From positions 1 through 32,345 of IMG/VR virus record IMGVR_UViG_3300021959_000216: a stretch of 32,345 nt of DNA; one strand, written 5' to 3'. This document shows positions 1-8,144 of the stretch, one piece after another. The notes under the pieces are model-generated. The model did no database searches and was not told the origin of the DNA. It saw only the letters and a list, made by a program, of their open reading frames with translations. Made by a program: the position numbers and the translations under genes. Source of the stretch: a virus. Every line of letters starts with the position of its first letter. Positions within the stretch are counted from its first letter, which is position 1.

Positions 1-2
1 AG

Positions 3-68
3 CTAGAGAGAATAGCGATGCCTACAGGAGAGGTCTACCTGATAGGCCACGCACTTAAACAGGAGTAA
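3..68 (+). CDS. C-terminal end of upstream phage gene (partial)
   Basis: An open frame enters from the left edge and ends at TAA 66-68, giving a 21-residue tail that ends in PTGEVYLIGHALKQE. The stop sits inside the GGAGTAAGGA ribosome-binding site of the next gene, which is the usual junction style in this window, so I prefer this frame over the other frame open here. The fragment is too short to assign a family. From its position it is probably another tail or neck structural gene. Confidence 0.5.
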   Translation, partial: LERIAMPTGEVYLIGHALKQE

Positions 69-74
69 GGAACG

Positions 75-1139
75 ATGGCAACATCAAACGCAGCAACCAC
101 CTATCTGGAAAGGAGAGTTCTGGACTATTTGTTCAAGAATGATTCTCTTTCCTTTGCTTCGCCGGGTAACAGCATTTATGTCGGCTTGGCAACCGCAGCA
201 ACGGACGCGGAAGGTCAGAAGGTCACCGAAGTACAGGTTGACACAGATGACGCTAACTATACACGCCAGCAAGTCAACGCAGCAGGCTGGAAACAATCAA
301 CCACAACTGTAGCGGTAGCTTTCGCGCAGGGCGACACAGAATTAATTCTGACTGATGCAGAGGCTTTTCCTGCCAGTGGTTCAGTGACGATTGACGATGA
401 GATCATCACATACACTGGTAAGGACGCTACTGCCACTGCCGATGTGAACGGTGCAGTTAGCTCTTCTACTAACGTAGCAGTTGACGGGAACAGCGGTACA
501 ATTACTGTTGGTATGGTTGTCACTGGTACAGGTATTGTTGGCACAGTTCGTGTAGCCACGGTAACAAACCAGAACGCTATTGTTTTGGACACAGCAGTTA
601 CCTTGTCTGATGATGTAGCCCTTAACTTTGATGGCACAAATACCCTGACAGGTTGTACGCGCGGTGTATCTGGAACAACAGATTATGCACACTCTGTTTC
701 TGACGTTGCTGTTTCTGACGCCCAGCGTGTTATTAACGATGATAACATTGAGTACTCAGCGGCTTCAGGTTTGGCTAGTGCTTATACCGTAACCCACGCT
801 TTTGTAGCAGATAAAAACATTGCCACTGCAAGTGTAAATGGTGCGACAAGCGCTTCAACGGCTGTGACACTTGACGGCAACAGCGGCACAATTGTTGTAG
901 GCGATGTGGTCACTGGCACAGGTATTACTGGTGCGACAAGCGGCGTGGTTCGTGTAGCTACAGTAAACTCACAGACAAGCATTGTGTTAGACACAGCGGT
1001 CACGCTTGCAGATGATGCTGTGCTTACATTTGACGGGTCGAACATCTTGTTTGTGGGTGCGCTAGACGCAAGTAAAACACTTGCAGTTGGTGACATCTTC
1101 CGTATTAACGCAGGTAACTTGAGCATCGAGTTGAAGTAA
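75..1139 (+). CDS. Phage tail structural protein with two inserted beta modules
   Basis: This 354-residue protein starts behind AGGAGTAAGG. Its N-terminus (YLERRVLDYLF, then IYVGLATAAT) resembles a family of marine-phage tail proteins. Around residues 95-116 is an EIITYTGK segment that normally runs straight into LTGCTRGV, as the same motif does in the 703-residue protein at 12941. Here about 74 residues separate K116 from L191. The spacer carries a beta-rich module (D123-G187), and a second copy (about residues 253-321) precedes the C-terminal LFVGALDASKTL segment. The protein is therefore a shorter host protein with two extra domains. A virion or tail role is inferred from family resemblance and position; the exact location in the particle is unknown. 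Confidence 0.72.
   Translation: MATSNAATTYLERRVLDYLFKNDSLSFASPGNSIYVGLATAATDAEGQKVTEVQVDTDDANYTRQQVNAAGWKQSTTTVAVAFAQGDTELILTDAEAFPASGSVTIDDEIITYTGKDATATADVNGAVSSSTNVAVDGNSGTITVGMVVTGTGIVGTVRVATVTNQNAIVLDTAVTLSDDVALNFDGTNTLTGCTRGVSGTTDYAHSVSDVAVSDAQRVINDDNIEYSAASGLASAYTVTHAFVADKNIATASVNGATSASTAVTLDGNSGTIVVGDVVTGTGITGATSGVVRVATVNSQTSIVLDTAVTLADDAVLTFDGSNILFVGALDASKTLAVGDIFRINAGNLSIELK
441..635 (+). repeat. Inserted beta module, copy 1
   Basis: This stretch encodes about 65 residues running from DVNGAV through VTGTGI, RVATV and IVLDTAVTL to NFDG. Copies 2 and 3 have the same landmarks in the same order. It splits the ITYTGK / LTGCTRGV motif of its host protein. No clear flanking direct repeat remains. 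Confidence 0.8.
831..1037 (+). repeat. Inserted beta module, copy 2
   Basis: This stretch encodes about 69 residues from SVNGATSAS through VTGTGI, RVATVNSQTSIVLDTAVTLADD to TFDG. It has four extra residues after the VTGTGI landmark compared with copies 1 and 3. It shares the 15-mer CAGACAAGCATTGTG with copy 3. The flanks carry a short AACAT direct repeat (816-820 and 1041-1045), 225 bp apart and in frame; this is weak evidence on its own. Confidence 0.8.
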
Positions 1140-1140
1140 T

Positions 1141-1719
1141 ATGGCTCTTGTAATCAAAGACCGTGTTAAAGAAACAACAACCACCACAGGCACTGGCACG
1201 TTAACTCTTGCCGGTGCCGTGACTGGTTTTGATTCTTTTGCCGATGTAGGTGATTCTAACACCACCTACTATTCCTGTACGGATGGCACGGACTTTGAGG
1301 TTGGCATTGGCACATACACTTTGTCCGGCACAACCCTGTCACGAGACACAATTTTTGAAAGCAGCAGCACAAAGATTACAGCAGATGTAAACGGCGCGGT
1401 TAGTGCTTCAGCCTCTGTGACTGTGGACAATGTGCAAGGCGGCACTTTAACGGTGGGTCAGCGTGTGCGTGGCACGGGCATATCAGGTGTTGTTACTATC
1501 GCCACGGTAAACAGCCAGACAAGCATTGTGCTGGATACTGCTGTAACACTAGCAGACGATGTGGCGCTGACTATTGGTGACGAAAAGATTAACTGGACAG
1601 CAGGCACTCGTACAATTTTTTGTACGATGCCATCAGAGAAGATGATATTTAACGATGCAACCGGCACCCCTGTGAACTTCACGGATAACTCGCTGGCGTT
1701 TGCGATAGCATTGGGGTAA
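1141..1719 (+). CDS. Conserved phage tail protein with one inserted beta module
   Basis: This 192-residue protein starts two bases after the preceding stop. The N-terminus (DRVKETTTTTGTGTLTLAGA) and the middle (GTYTLSGTTLSRDT) match a small structural protein common in marine phages. In that family the middle runs through SSxxKINxSAG to a C-terminal VF..P(A/S)EK segment. Here SSSTKI (residues 73-78) is followed by the module (D82-D147) and the host sequence resumes as KINWTAGTRTIFC from K149. Removing the 213 bp between the two KI codons restores the family pattern exactly. Virion function is inferred from the family. Confidence 0.75.
   Translation: MALVIKDRVKETTTTTGTGTLTLAGAVTGFDSFADVGDSNTTYYSCTDGTDFEVGIGTYTLSGTTLSRDTIFESSSTKITADVNGAVSASASVTVDNVQGGTLTVGQRVRGTGISGVVTIATVNSQTSIVLDTAVTLADDVALTIGDEKINWTAGTRTIFCTMPSEKMIFNDATGTPVNFTDNSLAFAIALG
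1371..1591. repeat. 8-bp direct repeats flanking module copy 3
   Basis: AAAGATTA occurs at 1371-1378 and 1584-1591, exactly 213 bp apart (71 codons, in frame), with the module between. Deleting one repeat plus the intervening DNA leaves SSSTKINWTAG, the usual family sequence. This looks like a target-site or recombination duplication, although eight bases could also be partly coincidental because both copies encode KI. Confidence 0.55.
1384..1581 (+). repeat. Inserted beta module, copy 3
   Basis: This is a third copy (about 66 residues, DVNGAVSAS to TIGD), here in the next gene. It has the same VGQRV.GTGISG, ATVNSQTSIVLDTAVTLADD landmarks. It is the cleanest copy because its flanks carry an 8-bp direct repeat. 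Confidence 0.8.
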
Positions 1720-1722
1720 GAA

Positions 1723-2052
1723 ATGGCAAATACATTTAAAACAGTAACAGACACGGCGGTTGGGACAAGCGCAGCCACCATATACACTTGCCCCGCCAGC
1801 ACAGAAACAACAGTTATCGGCATGAACGTGGCAAACATCTTGTCTACAGGGATTACCGTAGATATCCAGTTTGTAAACGATGACGGCGATAATGTTTACA
1901 TCGTCAAGGACGCACCAGTTCCGGTTGGGGGCGCTCTTGTTGCCGTAGGTGGAGATCAAAAGATTGTTGTAAACGAGGCCGACTCTATTACTGTGACAGC
2001 TTCACAGGCATCAGCCGCTGACGTTACCCTGTCTGTACTGGAGATCACCTGA
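1723..2052 (+). CDS. Small conserved structural protein, hypothetical
   Basis: This 109-residue protein has the pattern TVTDTAVGTSAATIYTCPASTETTVIGMNVAN near its N-terminus, seen in small virion-associated proteins of marine phages. The sequence is beta-rich with no Cys pair, membrane segment or catalytic motif. It starts three bases after the preceding stop and its TGA overlaps the next ATG (TGATG). A decoration or neck/tail role is possible, but I cannot assign it. Confidence 0.65.
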   Translation: MANTFKTVTDTAVGTSAATIYTCPASTETTVIGMNVANILSTGITVDIQFVNDDGDNVYIVKDAPVPVGGALVAVGGDQKIVVNEADSITVTASQASAADVTLSVLEIT

Positions 2053-3218
2053 TGCCGACTAGTGACATTAAAAAGGGTCCGCTCTACGTTGACAGCACGA
2101 ATAACCGAGTTGGGGTGGGCAATGCGGCACCGACAACTGCGCTTGATGTCACTGGCACTGTGACGGCTGATGGGTTGACTGTTGATGTATCCGGTGGGCA
2201 AATAACAACAGAAACAAATGGTTTTATTAAATCTAAGCAAAACCTTAATGTTGCAAGTGCGGGTGGTAGGTTAATACTATCTTCAAATGCCGGTGATTTA
2301 TGTGAGTTTTTTGGCTTTCAAGATACTGCAGGTAGTGATGCAGGTGGAGTAAGAATACGGACTAATGATGGTTCATCTTTAAAATATAGAAGCAGATTTG
2401 ATTCCAACGGCGACATCAGCTTCTACGAGGACACAGGCACAACCGCAAAGTTCTTCTGGGATGCGAGTGCGGAAGCGTTGGGCATTGGGACGACAACCAA
2501 CACAACACACAGTTTGTTTATTCACGATAGCGATTATCAACAGCTAGGTTTGTCTGGAACTAGACCTACAATCTTTCTAAAAGAAACAGACGGTAATGCA
2601 AATGAAAATTATCAAATTCGTTTGCAAAATGGTAATCTTCAATTTGAAACGCAAAACGATGCACAAACTGGCGCATCAACAAGACTCGCCATCGACAGCA
2701 GCGGCGGTATTTCTAAAAACGGCAGCTTCTCTTATTCTGGCACAAGCGATGATTTTTACTGGAACACTGGTACAGGCGATAGGTTTAGGTTTCACTCTGG
2801 TACAACAAGCAGTCGTGACATTTTAGGTTTTAGTAACCCAAACGGCGTTGTTGGCTCTATTGAAACATCTGGAACGTCTACCAGTTACAACACCTCATCA
2901 GACTACCGCCTAAAAACCGCAGTTACCTATGACTGGGACGCAACCAGCCGCCTCAAGCAACTACGTCCTGCTAGGTTTGAGTGGATTGCAGATGGGGATG
3001 ATGCTGTTCCTGTTGATGGCTTCCTTGCACACGAGGTGCAGACGGTTGTTCCAGAGGCAATTACTGGCACACATAACGAGGTGGATGACGATGGCAATCC
3101 TGTGTATCAAGGAATTGACCAGTCTAAATTAACCCCATTGCTTACAAAGGCACTGATTGAGGCGGTTGAAAAGATCGAACAGCTAGAAGCCCGAATTGCG
3201 GCACTGGAGGCTAACTAA
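2052..3218 (+). CDS. Tail fibre/spike with C-terminal S74 intramolecular chaperone
   Basis: This is a 388-residue fibre protein. The N-terminal region has short beta repeats of the NNRVGVGNAAPTTALDVTG type, common in trimeric fibre shafts, and the middle contains LAIDSSGGISKNG. From about residue 283 the sequence SDYRLKTAVTYDWDATSRL, followed by FLAHEVQTVVPEAITG and a coiled-coil end (ALIEAVEKIEQLEARIAALEAN), matches the Peptidase_S74 / endosialidase chaperone family. In that family the domain helps trimerise the fibre and then cuts itself off before the conserved Ser (S283 here). It overlaps both neighbours by one base. Confidence 0.88.
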   Translation: MPTSDIKKGPLYVDSTNNRVGVGNAAPTTALDVTGTVTADGLTVDVSGGQITTETNGFIKSKQNLNVASAGGRLILSSNAGDLCEFFGFQDTAGSDAGGVRIRTNDGSSLKYRSRFDSNGDISFYEDTGTTAKFFWDASAEALGIGTTTNTTHSLFIHDSDYQQLGLSGTRPTIFLKETDGNANENYQIRLQNGNLQFETQNDAQTGASTRLAIDSSGGISKNGSFSYSGTSDDFYWNTGTGDRFRFHSGTTSSRDILGFSNPNGVVGSIETSGTSTSYNTSSDYRLKTAVTYDWDATSRLKQLRPARFEWIADGDDAVPVDGFLAHEVQTVVPEAITGTHNEVDDDGNPVYQGIDQSKLTPLLTKALIEAVEKIEQLEARIAALEAN

Positions 3219-4828
3219 TGGGATACATAGGCACTCCAGTTCAGCAAGCATTAACCAAGGCAACAAGTCAGTATTTTAACGGCACTGGTTCGCAGACCGT
3301 GTTTACGCTTAACCGCGCCGTAAACGTGCCTGAAGACCTAGAAGTGTTTGTTAACAACATTCAGCAGGAGCCGGGTGTTGGCAAGTCGTACACAGCAACT
3401 GGTACGACCCTGACCTTTGACGCCGCGCCCTCATCTGGCACAGGTAACATCTATGTTATCTATCGCGGCTCGGCAGAGGTAACGCGCCGCTTAGAGCATG
3501 ATCCTAATCAGGCGCTTGCTGCTACGACTGGGACGTTTAGTGGCAACGTCGGTATTGAGACGAGTTCGGCAAACAAAAGTTTGTCTTCAACAGCTTTAAC
3601 TGTAAACACAGCAACCGCCGGGAACTTTTCATCGTTAGAATTGTCAAGTGGTGACACATTAAATTGGCATATTAATTCTAACAACGCGGCGGTCTATGAT
3701 GTGACTGCTGGAACACGGCCTCGTATATTTTACACCAACGGCTCCGAAGCAATGCGCATCGACAGCAGCGGTCGGGTTGGCATCGGGACGACTTCGCCAA
3801 CAGGCAACGCAAACGGAAGCGCTTTAGTTTTAGAGGTACATAGTTCTGGCGCAAATCCACCAGAAATTTTAGCTGGGGGTCAAAACGCAGAGATTTCTAT
3901 AGCAGGGGGTAGTGCTGCAAGTTATCTATGGAGTACTGGAGGATATCCTTTAGTTATAGGAACAAACGGCTCCGAAAAAATGCGCATCGACAGCAGCGGA
4001 AACTTGCTGGTGGGTACGACAAGCAGCACTATTTACTCCGGTACAACAACAGGCATAAACCTCAATCCCGATGGAGCCACATCGTTCAATCGTGCAAGCG
4101 GTCAAGCAGCTATGTTCAACCGTATATCAACCGATGGCGACATTGTGCAGTTCCGCAAAGACGGCACCACTGTGGGTAGTATTGGGGTGCAGAGTGGAAC
4201 TATAGGATATGGCGGAACTAGTCACGTATCTATTCGTCCAAATTCTGGAACATCTGCTACATCAAATATCATCTGGGGTCAGGGTAATATTAAACCTTGG
4301 AATAACAATTATTTTGATATTGGGGATAGCTCATACAAATGGAAAGACCTCTACATCTCTAACAGAATAACAAACTCAGGTTCTGGCGGTGTAAGAATAG
4401 ACACAAATAACCATGCGTATATTCGTAAGAAAGGCACACATCAGTATCAATTCGACTGTGGGGCTTTTACTGCTGGACAGGGCAAGAAGATATTCACGAC
4501 AAACGCTTGGACAGCCGGTGGTGGCTCAATAACCGTCTTTCAGAACGCTGGTTTCTTCGGGGTTGGGCAGTTCAGTTTCATACTACATTATGGTGGCTGT
4601 GCATTTACTCTCCAACACGGCACAACTAATTACGCCACATTTTCTGTAAACCTAAACACACCCGGCAGCGGTCAAACGGAAGTCTACTTAACAATGGGCT
4701 ATGCTATGAGCGATGTGCGAATCTTCCTGAACTTTGATGGCTATCCATACTACGGGGCTGGAGCATTAGTAAACAGCGCAGGTAGTGGCATCACGATGAC
4801 CGAAGTCTCACATCATACTTTGGCATAG
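3218..4828 (+). CDS. Tail fibre protein with T7-like N-terminal module
   Basis: This 536-residue protein starts with GYIGTPVQQALTK, then FNGTGSQTVFTLNR and LEVFVNNIQQEPGVG.SYTATGTTLTF, a phage fibre head module that recurs in the gene at 6336. The shaft has two copies of NGSExMRIDSSG (nucleotides about 3738-3770 and 3965-3999) leading into VGIGTTSPT or LLVGTTSST. The C-terminal ~150 residues are rich in Gly, Phe and Tyr and are probably the receptor-binding tip. No S74 domain is present, unlike the preceding gene. Confidence 0.8.
   Translation: MGYIGTPVQQALTKATSQYFNGTGSQTVFTLNRAVNVPEDLEVFVNNIQQEPGVGKSYTATGTTLTFDAAPSSGTGNIYVIYRGSAEVTRRLEHDPNQALAATTGTFSGNVGIETSSANKSLSSTALTVNTATAGNFSSLELSSGDTLNWHINSNNAAVYDVTAGTRPRIFYTNGSEAMRIDSSGRVGIGTTSPTGNANGSALVLEVHSSGANPPEILAGGQNAEISIAGGSAASYLWSTGGYPLVIGTNGSEKMRIDSSGNLLVGTTSSTIYSGTTTGINLNPDGATSFNRASGQAAMFNRISTDGDIVQFRKDGTTVGSIGVQSGTIGYGGTSHVSIRPNSGTSATSNIIWGQGNIKPWNNNYFDIGDSSYKWKDLYISNRITNSGSGGVRIDTNNHAYIRKKGTHQYQFDCGAFTAGQGKKIFTTNAWTAGGGSITVFQNAGFFGVGQFSFILHYGGCAFTLQHGTTNYATFSVNLNTPGSGQTEVYLTMGYAMSDVRIFLNFDGYPYYGAGALVNSAGSGITMTEVSHHTLA
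3738..3999 (+). repeat. Direct repeats in fibre shaft
   Basis: Two near-identical stretches begin AACGGCTCCGAA at about 3738 and 3965 and share GCGCATCGACAGCAGCGG. They encode NGSExMRIDSSG. A shorter relative, ATCGACAGCAGCGG, lies at about 2692 in the preceding fibre gene. These repeats could support homologous exchange between fibre genes. Confidence 0.75.
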
Positions 4829-4836
4829 GAGCAATT

Positions 4837-5064
4837 ATGGAACTAACACCAGAACAAATAGCCATGCTTGAAGCACACGCTGAAGAGGCCAAGAAGTTTG
4901 AGTATCAGTCTCACAGACAAAACGAGTTTGGTCAGTTGCTCCGTGTCGGGGAACAGTTGGACATGATTTATCACGAGTTAATGGACACTGGCACTCTGTC
5001 ATCAACAGGGCCTTGGGCTACAGCAATAACCCAGTTGAAAAACAAGTACCCAAAACCGGAGTAA
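4837..5064 (+). CDS. Small conserved fibre-associated protein
   Basis: This 75-residue, largely helical protein starts behind AGGAGCAATT. The pattern FGQLLRVGEQLDMIYHELMDTG...WATAITQLKNKYPKPE follows a small phage protein family with EY..IGDQLD..YH....G and a KxKYPKP end, often found among tail-fibre genes. It may be an assembly or linker protein, but no biochemical role is established from the sequence. Confidence 0.65.
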   Translation: MELTPEQIAMLEAHAEEAKKFEYQSHRQNEFGQLLRVGEQLDMIYHELMDTGTLSSTGPWATAITQLKNKYPKPE

Positions 5065-5068
5065 ATAG

Positions 5069-6157
5069 ATGCCGATAAGCACCATTAATACAAACAGTAT
5101 TGCAGACGATGCCGTTACCGTACCAAAGGTAACGGATCAGGTGCTTACGCACAGGAATCTTATCATCAACGGAGCGCAAATTATTAATCAACGCGGAGAT
5201 GCTACTGGGCAAAGTGGTTCTGGGTATTACTCTACGGACAGGTTTAGGCTCGTGAATAATCTAATGGGAGGGTATGATATTAGTCAAAGTTCAACCGCTC
5301 CTGATGGGTTTTCTAAATCAAAACGATTTTATTGTTCAACCGCTGATGCTTCTCCGGGAGCGAGTGACTATCTTATAATGCAACATTCAATTGAAGGCTA
5401 TAACCTTCAACACCTTGATTGGGGTAGTGCTTCTGCTAAAAAAATTACGCTTTCTTTTTGGGTAAAGTCATCTAAAACAGGAACATATAACGTAGAATTT
5501 TCTCAAGATGCGGCAAATCCCCCTTACAAATCTTTGCAGTATACAGTTAGTGTGGCAGATACTTGGGAGTACAAAACACTTACTTTTTCAGGAAACACAA
5601 CAGACCCCTTAACTGACGGTAATGTTGCTTCTTTAAACATCTACTGGTGGTTAGGTGCTGGTTCTACTTTTACTAGTGGCACATATAACGCTGACACATG
5701 GCATGGTACAAACGGCAATCGTGCAGTAGGTAATGTAAACCTATCTGACACAGTGGGTAATAATTGGAGTATAACCGGCGTCCAGCTAGAAGTCGGCGAC
5801 ACAGCCACTCCGTTTGAGCATCGGTCATACGGTGATGAGTTGGCTAGGTGTCAGCGGTATTATGCGGAATCTAACTGGGTGGGTACTCAAATTGTTGATA
5901 GTAATAATACAAATAGAAATCTAATACCGGCTCCACCACAGCCTATGAGAGGTAACCCTACGATTACAGTTTTTCACCCAAGCACCGGAACCGCAAATCA
6001 AGGGTATTGTTTTTCAAGCGGTGTAACAGCAACCATTTCGTATATTGGTGGGTTTAATTCGCTTAATACCTTTCAAATTGGAACAGGGGCTTATTTGCAG
6101 TCTGATAATTCCAACAGGTACACATCGTTTCGGATGAAAATGGATGCTGAATTATGA
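5069..6157 (+). CDS. Tail fibre protein with carbohydrate-binding-like domain
   Basis: This 362-residue protein has an N-terminal anchor, MPISTINTNSIADDAVTVPKV, which is followed by HRNLIINGAQIINQRG, a frequent opening of phage and cyanophage fibre tips. Residues about 60-260 read as a jelly-roll (YSTDRF, then LSFWVKSSKTGTYNVEF, ITGVQLEVGDTATPFEHRSYGDELARCQRYY), like carbohydrate-binding domains of adhesins. It likely contacts a surface glycan, by inference. It ends in an ATGA overlap with the next gene. Confidence 0.75.
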   Translation: MPISTINTNSIADDAVTVPKVTDQVLTHRNLIINGAQIINQRGDATGQSGSGYYSTDRFRLVNNLMGGYDISQSSTAPDGFSKSKRFYCSTADASPGASDYLIMQHSIEGYNLQHLDWGSASAKKITLSFWVKSSKTGTYNVEFSQDAANPPYKSLQYTVSVADTWEYKTLTFSGNTTDPLTDGNVASLNIYWWLGAGSTFTSGTYNADTWHGTNGNRAVGNVNLSDTVGNNWSITGVQLEVGDTATPFEHRSYGDELARCQRYYAESNWVGTQIVDSNNTNRNLIPAPPQPMRGNPTITVFHPSTGTANQGYCFSSGVTATISYIGGFNSLNTFQIGTGAYLQSDNSNRYTSFRMKMDAEL

Positions 6158-6336
6158 ATGATATTATTTTTGACGCTGTAAAATACATAAACGATGGTCT
6201 TGGTAATACTGTTGGCGTAAACGCTACTAAAGATGGGGTTATTTATGGAATCCCACTCGACCCAGCCAACCGCCACTATGCAGAAATCATGCGTCAAGTA
6301 GAAGATGGCACACTAACCATAGAGGAAGCTGATTAA
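6154..6336 (+). CDS. Small fibre-associated protein
   Basis: This 60-residue protein overlaps the preceding gene by ATGA and the following one by TAATG. Its second half, YGIPLDPANRHYAEIMRQVEDGTLTIEEAD, resembles the C-terminal helical motif of small phage proteins encoded next to fibre genes. It may act with the preceding fibre as a chaperone or linker. Function is unproven. Confidence 0.6.
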   Translation: MNDIIFDAVKYINDGLGNTVGVNATKDGVIYGIPLDPANRHYAEIMRQVEDGTLTIEEAD

Positions 6337-7067
6337 TGGCATACATAGGATCAGAACCAAATTATGGAACGGTAGCTTCCCAGCGCTTCACGGGCGATGG
6401 GTCAACGACCTCGTTTGGCCTGACCCAGACTGTGCCAGACGGTGAGTCAATCATCGTCACTATCGGCAACGTGGTTCAGGAACCGGGAGCCTCGGCTGCA
6501 TATACGGCATCCGCCAACACCCTAGCATTCAGCGCAGCGCCTGCTAACGGCGATGTGATTATGGTGCGCTACCTTGGGCGCTCTATTGACACGCCATCTA
6601 GCTACACCAATGTCATCCGGTTTAAGTATGTGGCTACAGCCAGCCAGACAGTCTTTACTGGTGCGGATATCAACAGCGCCATTCTGGCGTTTAGCGGCCC
6701 TGTTGTAGATGTGTTTTTAAACGGTGTGCATCTGGACGAAACAGACTATACTATCAGCAACGGCGACACGGTTACTTTAGCCACTGGCGCTACACTGAAT
6801 GACGAGATTGTAATTATAGCCTACCGCGTCCAGACCTTTGCGGATGTGGTGGCAGCGTCAACTGGGGGAACTTTTGCTGGCGGCATAACCGCGCCGAACT
6901 TCCAGACGACAGTAACGAAGGTACATACGGCTGTGTTCCGCACCAATAACCAGACGGTTACGCAGAACACGACAATTGCCACGGCAGAAAATGCGCTGGC
7001 TATTGGCCCACTGACCATAGACCCATCAGCCACAATCACGGTTGACGGCAACTTAACAATACTGTGA
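6336..7067 (+). CDS. Tail fibre protein with duplicated T7-like head modules
   Basis: This 243-residue protein has MAYIGSEPNYG, then RFTGDGSTTSFGLTQ..., VTIGNVVQEPGASAAYTASANTLAF, IMVRYLGRS, the same module as in the gene at 3218. A second related half follows from about residue 92 (FKYVATASQTVFTGAD, VVDVFLNGVHLDETDYTI, DEIVIIAYRVQTFADV). The C-terminus ends in ATITVDGNLTIL. It is probably a short fibre or adaptor with tandem beta modules. Confidence 0.72.
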   Translation: MAYIGSEPNYGTVASQRFTGDGSTTSFGLTQTVPDGESIIVTIGNVVQEPGASAAYTASANTLAFSAAPANGDVIMVRYLGRSIDTPSSYTNVIRFKYVATASQTVFTGADINSAILAFSGPVVDVFLNGVHLDETDYTISNGDTVTLATGATLNDEIVIIAYRVQTFADVVAASTGGTFAGGITAPNFQTTVTKVHTAVFRTNNQTVTQNTTIATAENALAIGPLTIDPSATITVDGNLTIL

Positions 7068-7074
7068 GGCATAG

Positions 7075-7659
7075 ATGGCTTCGATATTAAATGTAGACCA
7101 AATAAACAATGCGGCGGGTACTAGCGGCATTACTCTTGACGCAAGTACAGGCAAGGCATCGTTTCCTAATGGTGCGACACTGCCAGCGGGTAGTATGGTT
7201 CAGTTTGGAAGTTCAGTATCAAAGGTAGCGTCTATTACAAATTTTAATGGGGTTTCTGGACCGACCGCGATATATGGTAGTTTTTTCGCAAACAGAACTT
7301 ATACTCTCGCTAACTCAGTTACCATTACGCCAAAATCTACAAGTAGTATTTTATATTGCGTAGGTATTGTAGGTTGGACGTCAATGCTCCCTACTAGTAG
7401 TATGGCACATGGTCAAATAATTACTAGAAATGATGGTCAAGACTCAATTGATATGTCAGATTATCCTTGGTATCAGCATTTGTATGTAACTTCTAGCTCT
7501 CTTTATTACCCGGCAGAAACAATTTCTGGGGTATTCACCCCAGCTTCAACTAGCCCACAAACAATCCGCTTGAGGCCGTTTGTATACGCCGAAGGAGCTA
7601 ACACTGTTACAGGGTCTTTTAAAAGTTCATCCTTATTTGTTATGGAGATTGCACAATGA
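7075..7659 (+). CDS. Tail fibre/adhesin protein
   Basis: This 194-residue protein has a short N-terminal anchor, MASILNVDQINNAAGTSG, followed by ITLDASTGKASFPNGATLPAGSMVQF. Fibre proteins carry this arrangement before a variable C-terminal domain. The C-terminal ~130 residues are beta-rich and end in SSLFVMEIAQ, much like the end of the next gene. That ending also supplies the GGAG ribosome-binding site for the next ATG, with an ATGA stop-start overlap. Confidence 0.7.
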   Translation: MASILNVDQINNAAGTSGITLDASTGKASFPNGATLPAGSMVQFGSSVSKVASITNFNGVSGPTAIYGSFFANRTYTLANSVTITPKSTSSILYCVGIVGWTSMLPTSSMAHGQIITRNDGQDSIDMSDYPWYQHLYVTSSSLYYPAETISGVFTPASTSPQTIRLRPFVYAEGANTVTGSFKSSSLFVMEIAQ

Positions 7660-8144
7660 GTACGCTCTATGTCGATACCATTAACGAGAAGACCAGCGGC
7701 AACGGTGTGCAGATTCCGGGTCATGTGGTTCAGGTTCAATATCGCGCTGTACCAAACAGTGGATTTACTACTACTAGTAGTTCTATGACAGATGTAACCA
7801 ATTGGTATGTAGATATAACGCCAAAATTCTCCAACAGTATCTTAGTTTGGCAAACTACAATTACCCTACTATTAGACAATGCTAATGGCTATGGCAGATT
7901 TAGGATTGTAGATTCAAATAATGGCGACACACAATGGAGCAGTAACAGCTATATGGGTAGTTCTTCATATAACCAGCCTGCAAGTACAATGATTGACTAC
8001 CCATTTCTTCACGCGAACACAGCCGGTACAACAAATTCAATGCGGCTACAATTTCAAGCACAAGTAAACTCTTTGGGAACACTACACAACTCTTGGTCAA
8101 CTGGAGATGATAGAATAGTTATGGTAACGGAGATTGCACAATGA
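7656..8144 (+). CDS. Tail fibre/adhesin protein, paralogue of preceding gene
   Basis: This 162-residue protein begins STLYVDTINEKTSGNGVQIPGHVVQVQYRA, the same kind of anchor as the gene at 7075. The remaining ~130 residues form a beta-rich domain ending DRIVMVTEIAQ. The junctions on either side are nearly identical at the DNA level (GGAGATTGCACAATGA), which suggests cassette exchange. It is a likely receptor-binding component, by inference. Confidence 0.7.
   Translation: MSTLYVDTINEKTSGNGVQIPGHVVQVQYRAVPNSGFTTTSSSMTDVTNWYVDITPKFSNSILVWQTTITLLLDNANGYGRFRIVDSNNGDTQWSSNSYMGSSSYNQPASTMIDYPFLHANTAGTTNSMRLQFQAQVNSLGTLHNSWSTGDDRIVMVTEIAQ

Noticed and set aside
257-1126. Minus-strand frames across the first tail gene, with Val/Thr/Pro-rich products
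   Set aside because: They are complements of the repeated beta modules and have no start signal or family.
441-1591. Inserted modules as inteins or introns
   Set aside because: No Cys/Ser start, His-Asn end or splicing motifs are present, and the inserts are short and beta-rich; they most likely remain in the mature protein.
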